Positions 46,196-57,680 of a stretch of 64,000 nucleotides of DNA are shown one piece after another; within the stretch, counting starts at the first letter, position 1, and the number at the start of each line of letters is the position of its first letter. Source of the stretch: Clitopilus passeckerianus (Eukaryota > Basidiomycota > Agaricomycetes > Agaricales > Entolomataceae); contig CALYLX010000158.1 in NCBI GenBank assembly GCA_944990035.1, forward strand, positions 124,001 to 188,000, written 5' to 3'. The notes under the pieces were generated by a model. The model was given only the letters and a program-made list of their open reading frames with translations. It had not been told where the DNA came from and made no database searches. Both the position numbers and the translations under genes were made by a program.

Positions 46196-46326
46196 TGTGA
46201 TTTCAGCGTCGAGTTTAGGTCCTTCAATTAGAACATGAGTGGTACATCGCCGGGCGTCCTCTCTAGTTCTCGATAGGGAAAAAAACACTATCTCAACTGG
46301 CCTGATCCCCAGTCATTCGATGTTTA

Positions 46327-46388
46327 GTCCCTGAGCTGAACCAGGACCACCGGCTTGCCGGCGTTGTCGACTGCTCGACTAACTGGAC
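46327..46388 (-). repeat. tRNA-like repeat copy 2
   Basis: Minus-strand ends GTCC/GGAC pair, with A-box-like TTAGTCGAGCAGTCGAC, a CCGGC-type hairpin in place of the anticodon arm, and T-arm block CCTGG-TTCAGC-TCAGG. Confidence 0.6.
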
Positions 46389-46480
46389 GCTCTCAGACTT
46401 TCAAGGATACCTCTTGGATGCTAGAAAACGGTGTGGCGACAAAACAAAAATTGCTCGTTGATCTTACTTATCTATACGTT

Positions 46481-46543
46481 TAGTTCCTGAACCGAATCAG
46501 GCATCAACCTCGCCATTAAATATTAACCGCTAGACTATTGGGC
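46481..46543 (-). repeat. tRNA-like repeat copy 3
   Basis: Minus strand: A box TAGTCTAGCGGTTAAT, T-arm block CCTGA-TTCGGT-TCAGG, then AACTA end. It is about 63 nt, too short for a complete tRNA. Confidence 0.6.
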
Positions 46544-46606
46544 TGCAACAGTTGCTCTGATGTCGTGCGTAGGTCAGAAACATAACGTCAAGAAACCGGA
46601 ACTATA

Positions 46607-46689
46607 CCTCCAGCTCCGAGTCCTGAATCGAACCAGGTGCACCTTCATTGATCTCTCCGTCGTTGCGGGTTACCACGAGACTATCGAGG
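46607..46689 (-). repeat. tRNA-like repeat copy 4
   Basis: Minus-strand CCTC/GAGG ends pair, with A-box-like TAGTCTCGTGGTAACCCG and a T-arm block CCTGG-TTCGAT-TCAGG, the best B-box match (GGTTCGATTC) in the array. Confidence 0.65.
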
Positions 46690-46860
46690 CTTCTGACTGT
46701 GGCCTGTTTTGACCTAACGTGTCCAATATAAACTTCGCGTGCCTAGCTCGTCACCCCAGTCTACGCACAAACAAACCGCAGAACTACTGAACCTTCAATC
46801 TCAAGGACCTACATATAGTAGACGATCTCAATAATAATGTGCGCACTCATTACGGACATA

Positions 46861-46945
46861 TCCAGTTCCCGAATCGAATCAGGTTTGCCTCGACGGTCCA
46901 CCGAGCGTCTGGCATCTGGCGCGGTTAACCGTTTGACTATAGGAT
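46861..46945 (-). repeat. tRNA-like repeat copy 5
   Basis: Minus strand: TATAGTCAAACGGTTAACCG A-box-like block, an intervening GC-rich part, T-arm block CCTGA-TTCGAT-TCGGG and an AACTGGA end. About 85 nt. Confidence 0.6.
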
Positions 46946-47030
46946 CTTTTATTACGAAGGAAGATTCGTACTCACATCCCTAAGTGCGTAACTAGAACTT
47001 GAGAGAAAAATTGGCGGAAATGTGTCCCAT

Positions 47031-47088
47031 GTCTAGTTCCTGAATCAAATCAGGTTGCGTGCGTGATTAACCACCGGGCTAACTGGAC
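47031..47088 (-). repeat. tRNA-like repeat copy 6
   Basis: Minus strand: GTCCAGTTAGCCCGGTGGTT (A box), only about 12 nt between the arms, T-arm block CCTGA-TTTGAT-TCAGG, and an AACTAGAC end that pairs with the start. At 58 nt it lacks an anticodon arm. Confidence 0.6.
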
Positions 47089-47375
47089 TTGTCAGGCGGT
47101 GAATCCACGAGGAATTCAGGCGTAAACTTGAAGCCGCCACTGGTACTTCGCTGTCATGGTACGCGTGCCCTGGAAAATGGAGAATAGTCCTCGCCAAGCC
47201 ATAACTCTAAAGATCATATCTGGATCATGAACTAAAGCTTAGTCTCGCGGGACTAATGGATATCTGGTCAGGAAGAACGAGTCTATAGTTCAACTACTGA
47301 TGCTCATAGGGATGCCCGTACATATAAATGTCCTGATCAGAACAGAAAAAAAACAACAGTAAAGTTAACGCATAG

Positions 47376-47477
47376 TCCATTTCCTGAATCGAATCAAGAC
47401 CTGCCGGCGTCTGCTCACCAGCCCAATCGATGGCATCGATCATGGGTCTGGGGCCATTAACCGCTGAGCTAAATGGA
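47376..47477 (-). repeat. tRNA-like repeat copy 7
   Basis: Minus-strand ends TCCATTT and AAATGGA form a perfect 7-bp stem. The A box is TAGCTCAGCGGTTAATGG and the T-arm block CTTGA-TTCGAT-TCAGG. The middle is longer than in a standard tRNA (copy length 102 nt). Confidence 0.65.
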
Positions 47478-47579
47478 TTTCTCATAGTATCGACTCGTGC
47501 AAGCATACTAGTAACGGTTGAGCTATGAACGTTAAACGCTATGACATTGATATGATGGCTAAACCAATGCCTGATCTAT

Positions 47580-47659
47580 GGCCAGTTCCTGATCCGAATC
47601 AGGTTCGCCTCCATGATCCACCGAGCTTCGTGTGTGCTTAACCCCTGGGTTACTGGTCC
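47580..47659 (-). repeat. tRNA-like repeat copy 8
   Basis: Minus strand: GGACCAGTAACCCAGGGGTT start, T-arm block CCTGA-TTCGGA-TCAGG, then AACTGGCC end pairing with the start. About 80 nt. Confidence 0.6.
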
Positions 47660-47800
47660 TTTTACCATGACGGGAAGACTATCTATAGATGAAGTAGCCC
47701 CGCCATTGGATTGCTTGTACAAATACGTATGACTATTTTCGCTGGATTTATAAACGACCGGGTCGAGGAGCAAAAAAATCATATGATATCGCTTGCCAAT

Positions 47801-47860
47801 GTCCAGTCTGAACCGAATCAGGTCGACTTCAACGGCGATTAACCGCTAGGCTATCTGAAC
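47801..47860 (-). repeat. tRNA-like repeat copy 9
   Basis: Minus-strand ends GTTCAG/CTGGAC pair with one G-T. The A box is TAGCCTAGCGGTTAATCG and the T-arm block CCTGA-TTCGGT-TCAGA. It is only 60 nt and lacks an anticodon arm. Confidence 0.6.
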
Positions 47861-48369
47861 TTCAGAACAACTGCACATTCTAATGGGCAAACCTTCACCG
47901 ATGAATCCGATCGGCGAAGATGAGAAGATTCCGAGTCGATGACACCTCTCCCCTGACGTCACGACCAAAACACGTGTCTATGAAAGGCTTGGCAGGCGCC
48001 GCAGTCCATTGGAGGTGGCGCGATGGCGACTGCCGCGTCAGGTTGAAGCGAGTGGATGTTTGGTTGGGAGATGGGAGATCTCTAGGATGAATGTTGCTGG
48101 GTGACGATAGAATAGGTAGGTAGGTAGGTACTAAGGCAGGATATTAGCTTGGTTGGTGGGGGTAGATAGGTAGATAGGTGATGGTAGACAGGAAGAATGC
48201 AGGAACCGAGACTGAGACTCAGACCTATCTATCTGTATCTCTGCCGGATTTGATCGTATCTCCGACAATCTCAAGCGTTCCTATATCATCGTCACCATCA
48301 TCTTGTCTCTCCTCCATCCTATCCACCACCCATCTTACTATACTAGCTAACCACTATAACTTCTACTAA
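47861..48369. other. Promoter region of phospholipase D with GGTA/GATA microsatellites
   Basis: Tandem GGTA units (about 48114-48131) and TAGATAGG units (about 48164-48180) lie 190-255 bases before the ATG. A pyrimidine-rich leader follows. No gene is seen. Confidence 0.5.
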
Positions 48370-51300
48370 ATGTCATTCTTCAACAAACTCCACGCCACGA
48401 TCGACAAAGGCCTTACGCACGCACGCGCTGAAGTCATAGGCCGGTGGAACCCCAACCGCAGGCACGACGACCCGCACGAGATCGAGGCTGATAAAGTCAG
48501 GGAGGAGATCAATAAGAGTCATAGGTTTGAGAGCTTTGCGGATGTGAGGGAGGGGAATTGCGTTAAATGGTGCGTACCAGTCCTTCGTCAAAGTCTCAAG
48601 GAATAGAGAACTAATGACGATGTGCTCGCTCTGCTCACAGGCACATCGACGGCCACGACTACATGTACGCCCTCTCCCTCCTCCTCGACTCCGCCCAAGA
48701 ATGCATCTTCATCCTCGACTGGTGGCTCACTCCCGAGCTCTACCTCCGCCGGCCCGCCGCGTCTCACCCCGAATGGCGCCTCGACCGAGTCTTGAAAAGA
48801 AAAGCAGAGGAGGGGGTAAAGATCCATATTGTGGTGTACAAGGAGGTGACGCAGACGATGAGTATGAGTAGCAAGCATACGAAGAATTATTTGGAGGGGC
48901 TGCATGAGGGGATTATGGTGTTTAGGCATCCGGATCATGTTGGGTCGAAGGGTGCGTTCTATTCCATCACCCCTTCACAATATCCAATCTGAGCTAGAGC
49001 TGATTACATCGAATCTGCTGTATAGACACTGTCGAATTCTGGTCCCACCACGAAAAAGTCGTCGTCATCGACAACCACCTCGCCTGTATCGGCGGACTCG
49101 ACCTCTGCTTCGGGCGATGGGACACGCATAATCACCCTCTCGCGGACATCCATCCTACGGATTTCTCGAAGACGCTGTTCCCTGGGCAGGATTATAATAA
49201 TGCGAGGGTTATGGATTTTAAGGATGTGTATAATTATGCGAGTAATGGGTTGAATGGGTTGGAGGTGGCGAGGATGGCGTGGCATGATGTGAGTCGAGTT
49301 CTCTTCTGGTCTAGTTACAAGAGATGCTGATGAGGGACTGTTTGTGTGTAGGTACATATGACGCTCACCGGCCCCGTCGTATTGGATATCTCGCAACACT
49401 TCATCGAGAGATGGAATGAGATCAAGAAGAGGAAGTATAGGAATGATGAACAGTATCCGTGGTTGTCGCTTCCGCATAATGTGGATGTGGCGCCTAATGA
49501 GAGTGTTGCTCGTACGTTCTCTTCTCTCCTCTCTTTCTCTGCCCAACACATACCATCTAACCACAACTCACGACAGGCCACCCCCACCTCGAATCCTGGC
49601 GCGAAATCGGGCACCAGTACAAACAGCGCTGGCACCGACGGTACTACGGGGGCGTCGTCGACGAGGACGACGAAGATGAAGGAGGCTCTGACCCTAGGGA
49701 AGATAGGAGACGCCACCCCCGCCCGCATCCGGGGACGTGTAGGGTGCAGGTTGTGAGGAGTGTTAGTGATTGGAGTCATGGGGTGTTGACGGAGCATTCG
49801 ATTCAGAACGCATGTGAGTGTGATTTGTGTTTATATGGGGTGAGGGGAAGAGGTACTGATGTGGATTGGGACGGGGATACAGATAAGCAGATGATTGAGG
49901 AGGCGGAGCATTTTGTGTATATCGAGAATCAGTTTTTGTGCGTACCGCTCCCTCTCCCATTCATTTCCCTCGGAGGAGGAGAATAGGTAACTGACGAGAG
50001 AACGGTAGCATCTCGGCGACTCAGCCTGGAGGACAGGTGACGAATTTGATTGCGCAGGCGATTGTGAACAGGGTGGTTAGGGCTGCGAAGGAGGGGAAGA
50101 AGTTTAAGGTACGGGTTTCGTCCGATCTCGTCTATCTATCCTATCTCTCCCATCCATTTAACGCGCATATATCCACCTCCACCCCCCTCCCACCGTCTCC
50201 CTCTTTTCCTCTCATTCCCTCCCTTCCCGCTCGCTAACACCCACCCACCCAGGTCATAATCGCCATCCCCGAAGTCCCCGGCTTCGCAGGCAACGTGAAA
50301 GACGAGTCCTCCCTCAAGGTCATCATGGCCGCGCAGTACCGTACCATCAACCGCGGTGGGAGTTCGATTTATGAGGAGATCAGGAAGGCGGGGTATGAGC
50401 CGATGGATTGGGTGAGGTTTTATCATTTGAGGGGGTGGGATCGGATTAATGGACCTGTTGGTGAGTATCTTCGTCGTTCAAGTTAATTTGGGGAGAAAGG
50501 AAAAGGAATGCTAATGCGGTGGATAGGCTCATTGATCCACGAGATGGAGAAACACTCGGGCGTGACGTTCCACGAAGCCCAGGTTGCATTGGCGAGGCAA
50601 TGGATCGGGGAGGACATGCCTTCGTCTCAGACGGAGGTCACCCTCGCCGCGGTGGAGGTAGGGAAAGCGAGTGTCATGGCCACCGAAGCCGGTGCCGGCG
50701 CTGGATTAGGCAAACCTGAAGGTGGGTCGAGCCATACCACCTTTCGGGTTAAAGAACACGGACTGATAAACATCGACGCACGCATTCAGGCGCGGATAAG
50801 GATAAGGATAAGGATAAGAGTACTGTGACTGTTCCGATCCCTGCTACGGTGGAGGAGGCGAGGCAGACGGTTAAGAGGTTTGAGGATGGGTCGATACCTA
50901 TAAGGGATGATGAGAATGTGAAGGATTCGTTGGCGTTCCATGCGAACCTTGCTGGACAGCCTGCGAGGTCTTTTGGTGCTGCTGGGGAAGAGGTGAGAGG
51001 GTATGAGGGGTATGGAGAGGAGGGTGTGGAGGGGGAGTTGTGGGTTGCGAGTGAGCAGGAGGAGAGGGAGGCGTATGTGAGTGAGTTGAGGTATATTCAT
51101 ACCAAGTTGATGATCGTGGATGATCGGAGGGTTATCGTGAGTTCCTTCCCTCCTTTCTCAATTCCTCCACTCCTGGACAGGATAACGCTAATGCTAATAC
51201 CAACTCCATAGATGGGCTCCGCGAACATCAACGACCGCTCCCAGAAAGGCGACGGCGACTCCGAAATCGCACTCGTAGTCGAAGACGGCGACATGATCGA

Positions 51301-52020
51301 ATCCTACATGAACGGTCAACCCTACCAAGCCTCCCGCTTCGCCGCCACGCTCCGGCGCAAGCTCTTCCGTGAGCACCTCGGGCTCATCCCCCCTCAACAC
51401 TGTTTCCCCGACTCGCCAGTGACGTCATTCATGAAACCTGCGCCTGTGCCCAATGCGGATGAGACGAGGACGAGGTGGGATGATATGGTGTCGGACCCGT
51501 TGGGTGAGGAGACGTGGGCGCTGTGGAATGAGACTGCGAGGAGGAATAGGGAGGTGTTTACGGAGTTGTTTAGGATTGTGCCGAGTAATTTGGTTAGGGA
51601 TTGGAAGGGGTGGGAGGTGAGTTGGCGTTTTGTTGTTTGAAGGAGGGGGAGGAGACGAGACGAGTTGGCTATGGTTAATGCAGGGGGCCAATCACCCCCC
51701 TCTTGTCTCGCTCTTTCCGTTCATTTTCTCTTTCGCTCCTTCTCTGCGAACACCCTTACTGACTCTCCGTTCACAGAACTACGTACCCAAGGATACGAAG
51801 TACGGGCACGTCGTTCCTGGTATTCCGCTCGATAGGATCAAGAAGCAGTTGGCGCAGGTTAGAGGGGCGGTGGTAGAGTGTCCTTTGGTGAGTTCTCTCC
51901 TCTCTTCGAATGAGAATTCAACCTAACCACCTGATACAGGACTTCCTCATCGATGATAAAGACTTCGTGACTGGGCCTGAGTGGAGGGGGTTGAATCCGA
52001 CGCTGCCGATTTATATTTGA
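48370..52020 (+). CDS. Phospholipase D (two-HKD, without PX/PH domains)
   Basis: Thirteen exons (48370-48569, 48641-48951, 49026-49288, 49352-49511, 49577-49813, 49883-49937, 50009-50108, 50253-50460, 50527-50721, 50790-51136, 51212-51616, 51777-51887, 51940-52020) give 890 residues in one frame. HKD motif 1 is HHEKVVVIDNHLACIGGLDL. HKD motif 2 is IHTKLMIVDDRRVI|MGSANI, split by an intron after VI, followed by NDRSQKGDGDSEIA. Other family blocks are FILDWWLTPELYLRRP, IENQFFISATQPGG and YRTINRGGSSIYEE. It would hydrolyse phosphatidylcholine to phosphatidic acid and choline at membranes. No PX or PH domain precedes the core, unlike yeast Spo14. A (GATAAG)n tract codes DKDKDKDK at the start of exon 10 in the linker between the two catalytic halves. 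Confidence 0.93.
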
Positions 52021-52322
52021 TCAACTTCTCGAGGGAACAACTGAATGGACCATCTGAGCTTGGACAAGACAAGACTGATTTACTTTTTATTATGTAAATA
52101 TTGTACGATACTAGATGATGGTTGAATGAACCTAATGTATTTGTATTCTTGTCTCTTTCTGTGGTTTCTTTCGCGTTGGGAGATGGGCTTTGCAAGTGGC
52201 AATCATAGGTGGCATGAATGCACCAACTTTGGGTCTTTGTTGGCGCTTCGGCCCGGATTAGAACTGATGCAAGACGGACATGAGGCCTACAGTAGGTTTT
52301 CGCAGTGCAGTTGAACGTTGAA
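52021..52322. other. 3' flank of phospholipase D, no gene
   Basis: Probable 3' UTR and spacer; nothing else is recognised. Confidence 0.5.
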
Positions 52323-52398
52323 GTCCAGATAGCCTAGTGGTTATTCACGTCGCGAACAGCTGCGTGCAGAGCGACCTGATTCGATTCAGAGGCTGGAC
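52323..52398 (+). repeat. tRNA-like repeat copy 10 (plus strand)
   Basis: At 76 nt it is the most tRNA-like copy. GTCCAG/CTGGAC ends pair. The A box is TAGCCTAGTGGTTAT, a CACG...CGTG stem sits in the anticodon-arm position, and the T-arm block is CCTGA-TTCGAT-TCAGA. The T-loop is 6 nt, not 7. Confidence 0.65.
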
Positions 52399-52496
52399 AC
52401 ATGAAGCAATATTCTATATCCATTTTTATTCATGTTCAAGCTAGGCGCGTATATCCAATGGCAGGGCTAAGCTATGGATTATTTCTCTGCAAAAAA

Positions 52497-52577
52497 GGCC
52501 CCAGCAGTCTAGTGGTTAACCATGCAACAAGCTTGGTCGACCGTGGAGGTGAGCCTGATTCGGTTCAGGAATTGGAC
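52497..52577 (+). repeat. tRNA-like repeat copy 11 (plus strand)
   Basis: The A-box-like block is CAGTCTAGTGGTTAACC and the T-arm block CCTGA-TTCGGT-TCAGG followed by AATTGGAC. The 5' end does not pair well with this, so the acceptor stem is eroded. Confidence 0.6.
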
Positions 52578-53339
52578 ATGATGTAAATATTCGCTTTTTC
52601 TTCTGCTACATACCAATGAAGTACCAAGATCAAAAGTTCAGAATAGTGGTGATTAGGTTATAGAAGCTTCTGGGTTGTGTATCATTACACTGTCTTAATT
52701 AAGCTTTGAATTATGGACCTACAATGGGGCACGTGAGGGAAAGAGGGCAACGTCCTACACCAACCAAACCCCGATCCATACAACACGTCTGCCTGGAACT
52801 GATATCCTTCAAGTTGTCCGACCTCTACGTTGAAGAACCATCTAGCAATCCTGAAACTCTCTTTTTCTTTAACATCGGCCTTGATCTCGGACTGGTACGT
52901 AAAATAACGCCATGACGGCAAATTTGCCATCGCCATGATGACATTACATTTAGTTCGACCCTTTGGAATACTGTATGGGCAGTGAGCGTGGAGACATTCT
53001 TCGGCTGGCTATCTCACGGAAATCCTATCATAGAAGTAGATGCCTACGGAGTAGGTTTCTCTGTCAGTATCAGGAACGCCACGTCCTTGAGAATTAGGAA
53101 TCGCTCGAGCCGTCGAACCGCAACGCGTTATGAATGCAGTTGAAATTTGATACATGAAGTTTCCCATTTGGATCATTCTTTATATCTGGAGCATATTGCT
53201 GTATTAAAGTGAAGAGTTTGACCAACGTGGAGGGCGATACGACCTCGTTGACCTCGTTTTTTTTTTGATGCGTGCATGGAGTTGTTAGTAAAAACATGGG
53301 AGGACGCCGAGGGATTTATTCTAGCTCGGCTGGTTTATG
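52578..53339. other. Spacer, no gene recognised
   Basis: It contains an 83-codon minus-strand ORF (52685-52936) without recognisable features. Nothing else is supported. Confidence 0.4.
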
Positions 53340-54350
53340 GACGGTTGGCTTAAATATGGTCCCATGTTGTCGGGCAGAGAATGAAGGGCTTTCTAGATTG
53401 TGGTTCCAATAGAATCAATAGCTTGCGGGGTCGAAGACGAGGATGATGGCCGGTGGGAGTTCCGAGGGGGATAGGTCGTGGACTCGGAGGAGGGGAGCGA
53501 TGCGAATGAAATCTTTGAGCACCATCGGTGACCATAGAGGAGTGAAATTTGTGTGTCGGAGGGACTTTCATCTCTCTGCTTGAGGTGAGTACGGAGTGCC
53601 CTCGCCGTAGTTGAATGTGCGTTCGATTCCATCAAGTTGTGAGGCTAGGAAAAGGTCAATGTAAATTAGCGCGGGTATAACAGTAAAGTGGTGCTGTGAG
53701 TTCGATGAAGGAGAGGGCCGTTGCCGAACACGAACGTAATTTAGCTAGTAGCTAATTCTTTCAATGTGTGCTGATAGAGGGAATTCTTGGAGGAGTGCGT
53801 TGAAAGGTGCACGAATTCGATTTCTGTCACAAGTGTGCTTATACATGTCAAATACGACGTGAAGTACCCGTAATGTTTGCTTGCCCAGTCCCGCTGGTCA
53901 CTTAGTGCAAACTGCGGCCCTCGATTCCATACTCGTACGCAGTCTCCTGAGCAGGTGGACCACACTCAAAACCCGGTCGCATCCTTCAGCCGACGATGTT
54001 GTGAGTGCCTATAAGTCTGATGCAGTGGAATGCCAATGGTATTATTCGGTTTCGGCAGTTTTATGGAAGGTAGGCTTCAAATGGTCCCATACTATCGGCA
54101 TGGGGAATACGAGGACTTTGAGGTTGGGGTTGCAGTCGATTAGTCGAGGGTGTCGAAGGTGCGGAATATTAGTTCGGAGGGTGAGGTCCTTGAATGGGTG
54201 GAATTTTGGAGGGCGAGGGTTAGCGTATAGGAGAGGATTTCCGCACGTAGGCAGAATGATTTACGTCTATCCCGGTCGATGAGCTTCCATGCGGTTGATT
54301 GGATATGCAAGTTTGATTCGATCAAGTTGTGGGAACACCTGGAGGGTGTT
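53340..54350 (-). pseudogene. Decayed members of the unrecognised family seen at 55251-56098
   Basis: Two stretches, about 53340-53645 and 54060-54345, resemble each other. Minus-strand NLMESNAHSTTARAL corresponds to NLIESNLHIQSTAWKL, and each has an ATGGGACCAT block. Minus-strand peptides NPNLKVLVFPMPIVWDH and DCVRVWNRGPQFA recall SPLKVLVFMTSPDVIEA and HVRDAIGFECGPPVWA of the gene at 55251. Frames are broken by stops, so these look like old copies. The relation is by eye and moderate. Confidence 0.4.
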
Positions 54351-55250
54351 CAGGGCTAGGCTGGGGGCCGGTCCCTGATCTCACCGCACGATTTTCATTT
54401 GAACTCCGAATGATTAAAGATTTAGAGATGCTGGGGCAGATTTAGGTAATAGTCAAACGTGAATATCGGGAATGAGAATGAAAGAGCAGGCGCGAGCCTG
54501 CCCAAAATGACCAAGTACGTTGCTTGAACCTGGCTTGAACGACCCAGTAGCTCAGAGACACCGATTGCGCCAAAAAGGCCGCTGAGAACTCAAAGGGCCT
54601 CCCAGATAGGACCATACCGTGATTTGAATCTATTGCATGCCGAATCTGATTGGTTGTATCAAGGTTCTAACTTCGTTAGAGATTTTTCTGGCGAGTTATC
54701 GGTGATAAAAACGCACTTCTCCAACCCTGGTTTAATTACGCGCGCGAGTCCGTTACACCCAAGCTTTACAGTGCACAAGTGAGATTCTTTCTTCTATTCC
54801 GTTTACGGTGTGTGCAGTCGAACTAGGCTCAGAGACAAATTCTGGTCTCGCCGGTGGCGAATACTCAGGGGTGGGCTTCGGTTACTTCCCGTGCGGTGTG
54901 GAATAGTATGAGAACCTTGGATGGTGCTTTGGCGAGGGTTCGGGGGCCGATGATGGGGGGTAAGGGGACACGCGATCGATTTGATCTCATGTGTTCAGGG
55001 CTATGGGCCTATGGCGGGGGCCGGGCCCTCATTTGGAAATCTGAGTAGCTGAGCCCCCTGAATGGTGACATTATAATGGCTTATATTCGGCATTGTCGTT
55101 TCGAAAATGATGCCACGGTAATGTAAAAGCTATGCCTCATGTCGTACATGAAGGCGGTGGCGCATCGTCACCGAACGAGCCAGCGTACAGGTTCTGTGCG
55201 GTGTAGCAATTAACACCCAAGTAAAGACATGGACGGATGCACCAGGCTTA
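54351..55250. other. Spacer, no gene recognised
   Basis: A weak tRNA-like trace (CCCAGTAGCTCAGAGA near 54543, TGATTTGAATC near 54632) does not fold. No supported gene. Confidence 0.4.
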
Positions 55251-56098
55251 CTAATCCTTCCCAAAGTCAACAGGTATCGCCCACACCGGTGGGCCACATT
55301 CAAACCCTATGGCGTCCCGAACATGATTCACCAACTCAAGATCCTTTGCTCGTTCGAGCTTTTCCTCATCCCGGTTATCCGTAATCACGTAGCACGCCGT
55401 CAGCCTGCGCCCTCGGATATGGACGAGCCGGCGACAGGCATCGGGGAGACGGTGGTAGATTTGGTCCAGAGTGGCGAATAGGCAGCCAAGCGGGATGTAA
55501 TCTCTCTCAGTAGTTTCCCGGATGTGAGCTTCAATCACGTCCGGGGACGTCATGAAGACGAGAACTTTAAGGGGTGATGAGGCCGGGTCATCAGCGTTGA
55601 ATATGGGGATTGGGTCAGGTAGTTCGTCGGCTCGTAATGGACGAAGGGGCGGATTCTGTTTCTCGGATGTGTCAGACCTAGCTGGGCTGTCAGCACTTGA
55701 AATTGGAGCATAGTCCAATGATACGGTGGCTCACATCAGAGGGGAGTAGAAGATGGAAGTTTGGATCAAGTGAGGCGAGGGTGAAGTCGTGCGAGAAGCT
55801 GCTCAAATGACGATGTATGTGGCTCAGTTATAAGTAACAGTGATATTAATCGATGAGCGTCCGTTAGAAACGTGGGGGCCAGAGATGGCAGGTAGAATTC
55901 CCCTTCGACGATTCGTGGCCCTCCTATAAATTTCAGCTGGACCCCGTGTAGTGGCACATATCGAGGTTCAGGCGGCAAAACACAGGTAATCGGTCGAGAT
56001 GGGACGATGAAATTGGGTAAACCTGAGCGGCTTGCAAGAAAAAAGGCACGAGGAGAGCTATCCGAAGATGGCGGGTCCTCCGATGAGGCGCACGACAT
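55251..56098 (-). CDS. Hypothetical protein of an unrecognised, locally duplicated family
   Basis: A three-exon model on the minus strand starts at MSCASSEDPPSSDSS (56098). Exon 1 ends ...AHRLISL with an intron of about 40 nt (GTTACT...GAGCAG). Exon 2 codes FSHDFTLASLDPNFHLLLPS. A second intron of about 75 nt leads to KQNPPLRPLRADELPDPIP and the long last exon, ending at 55251. Conserved-looking blocks are LKVLVFMTSPDVIEAHIRET, TERDYIPLGCLFATLDQIY, ACYVITDN and AIGFECGPPVWAIPVDFGK. No signal peptide, TM segment or known domain was recognised. A C-terminal remnant of a second copy lies directly upstream (56150-56341) and decayed relatives lie at 53340-54350. Exon junctions are plausible but not certain. 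Confidence 0.45.
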
Positions 56099-56149
56099 TC
56101 TGATGACGAAATCAGTTGCCGAACAGTCAGCGTAGCACAATGACCTAGC

Positions 56150-56341
56150 TCACCACCAGTAAGGCTGGTGTATGTCGTTGAAGGTTTCCCAGATAGGCAG
56201 ACTACAATCGAATCTAATTGCGCCCGGAACCTGGTTCATCAAGTCAGGTCTCCGAGACCGCCAGAGTCGATCAGGGTCGAAATTATCAGTGATCATATAA
56301 CACGTTGTGGATCCATAGAGCACTATAACCTCCAAGGCCAA
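56150..56341 (-). pseudogene. C-terminal remnant of the family at 55251-56098
   Basis: The translation STTCYMITDNFDPDRLWRSR, then PDLMNQVPGAIRFDCSLPIW matches the last ~50 residues of the neighbouring gene (TACYVITDNRDEEKLERAKD, then LELVNHVRDAIGFECGPPVW). No upstream part of the gene was found, so it is a 5'-truncated duplicate lying immediately upstream of the longer copy. Confidence 0.6.
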
Positions 56342-57680
56342 TGAAGTTGGAGTTCCGCCAGAGCAGTGAAAGTCTCGACGAGATATGCTCTTTTTTCGCC
56401 ACCTGTTTCTAGATAGCTCTAGTGCGATTCCGCGAAGTTGTTGAGAAATCTACATTTTTAAAGAGAGACTTCCTCCAGTTTCCGGAACCATTAGTTCCAG
56501 TAGTAGTTCATCAGCCAGTCATCCCCTATCAACAGTCGTAGGTCTGAATTGTGCCTTTGAAGAGTAACACGCCTATTAAAACCATCAGTCGTGACTGGAG
56601 ATATGGGCTCCTCATAGACATACAGTTGCTGTAGGAACTAGCCGAGAGCGACACCTTGAGGGGCAGTCAACTTCATGTCTGGGCTAAATAAAGCTTGAAC
56701 ATTTCTTGGCCTGAACGAGGTCTGCCAGTGGCCGGCTTCCAGTGATGCCCACATTCCCTTAGTTAATTTTAAAGACATTCTGAAATTGCTGGCCGTGTCA
56801 AAGTTTCGTTGGCTGACGTATATTGTGCTGTCATAAGTATAAGCTTTTCATATCGATGAACCCCAGTTTGTGCCAAGCAGGTCGTATTGGAAACAGCGCG
56901 CAAAGGACTTCAAGGTGAAGTGTGTTCTTGCGAGGTTCGAACTCTCAACTCGGAGTCGATCCAGAGTTTTTGGCATCAAAGTCGCGAGGTAAAGGCCGAA
57001 GAACATTCAGACTCCGCTGAGCACTGCCACACTTAGGCTGGATATCTGCCATCCCTCCAATACGCTTCCCTTTCAAAACGATGTATCTATGTCTTGAAAT
57101 TCATGAGATACGAGTGACTGTTATCGAAGATGTAGGCAACATTGCAAGGTCCTGTACAAGATAATATCTCTTCACTGGTTGCCTTGGTCCAGACCTGTCA
57201 TTCCTTCAGAGGTCAGCCGATATGATGTGCACAGCTGCAAATTATTCAGACTTTAATCCTGCGCTCGATCCTCTTTGGAGCATACAAGAGTCTTTATCTC
57301 CCCCTATACGTGCCCCCGGATCTATGGGGGATTAATTCTGTAGGCAGGAAAACACTGGTTGTAAGCGTGAGTCGTTGTTCGGCTGATTGAGTCTGTTACC
57401 TATCCTTCATTTGGTCTGAAGACCTTGACACCATCTTGACCTATGCGCCGGCCACCGTCACGCGGGTTGAAACCAGTGAACCATACAGCCCCGCTCATGT
57501 GAAGTGGTTCATCAGCCTTATTCGCTGTTTCTCGACGGATGGGTGGCGTACCTCAAGACTGAAGATTGAGTATAGAATCCTGAGTACTCGCGAGCTGCTC
57601 AGTGGCGTTAGAGATTAGGATGGTAATGCGGTAAAAACCCGCACGCTATATAATACGCTGAGTAACGAGTACAAATCATA
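56342..57680. other. Long spacer, no gene recognised
   Basis: About 1.3 kb with only short ORFs. No domain, tRNA or clear repeat was seen. Confidence 0.45.

Noticed and set aside
46093..47860. CRISPR-like or satellite interpretation of the repeat array
   Set aside because: Spacing and copy length vary, only short blocks are conserved, the genome is fungal, and the blocks match tRNA A and B boxes.
54541..54640. Possible tRNA (CCCAGTAGCTCAG... and TGATTTGAATC)
   Set aside because: No acceptor or T stem pairs; at most a very eroded member of the tRNA-like family.
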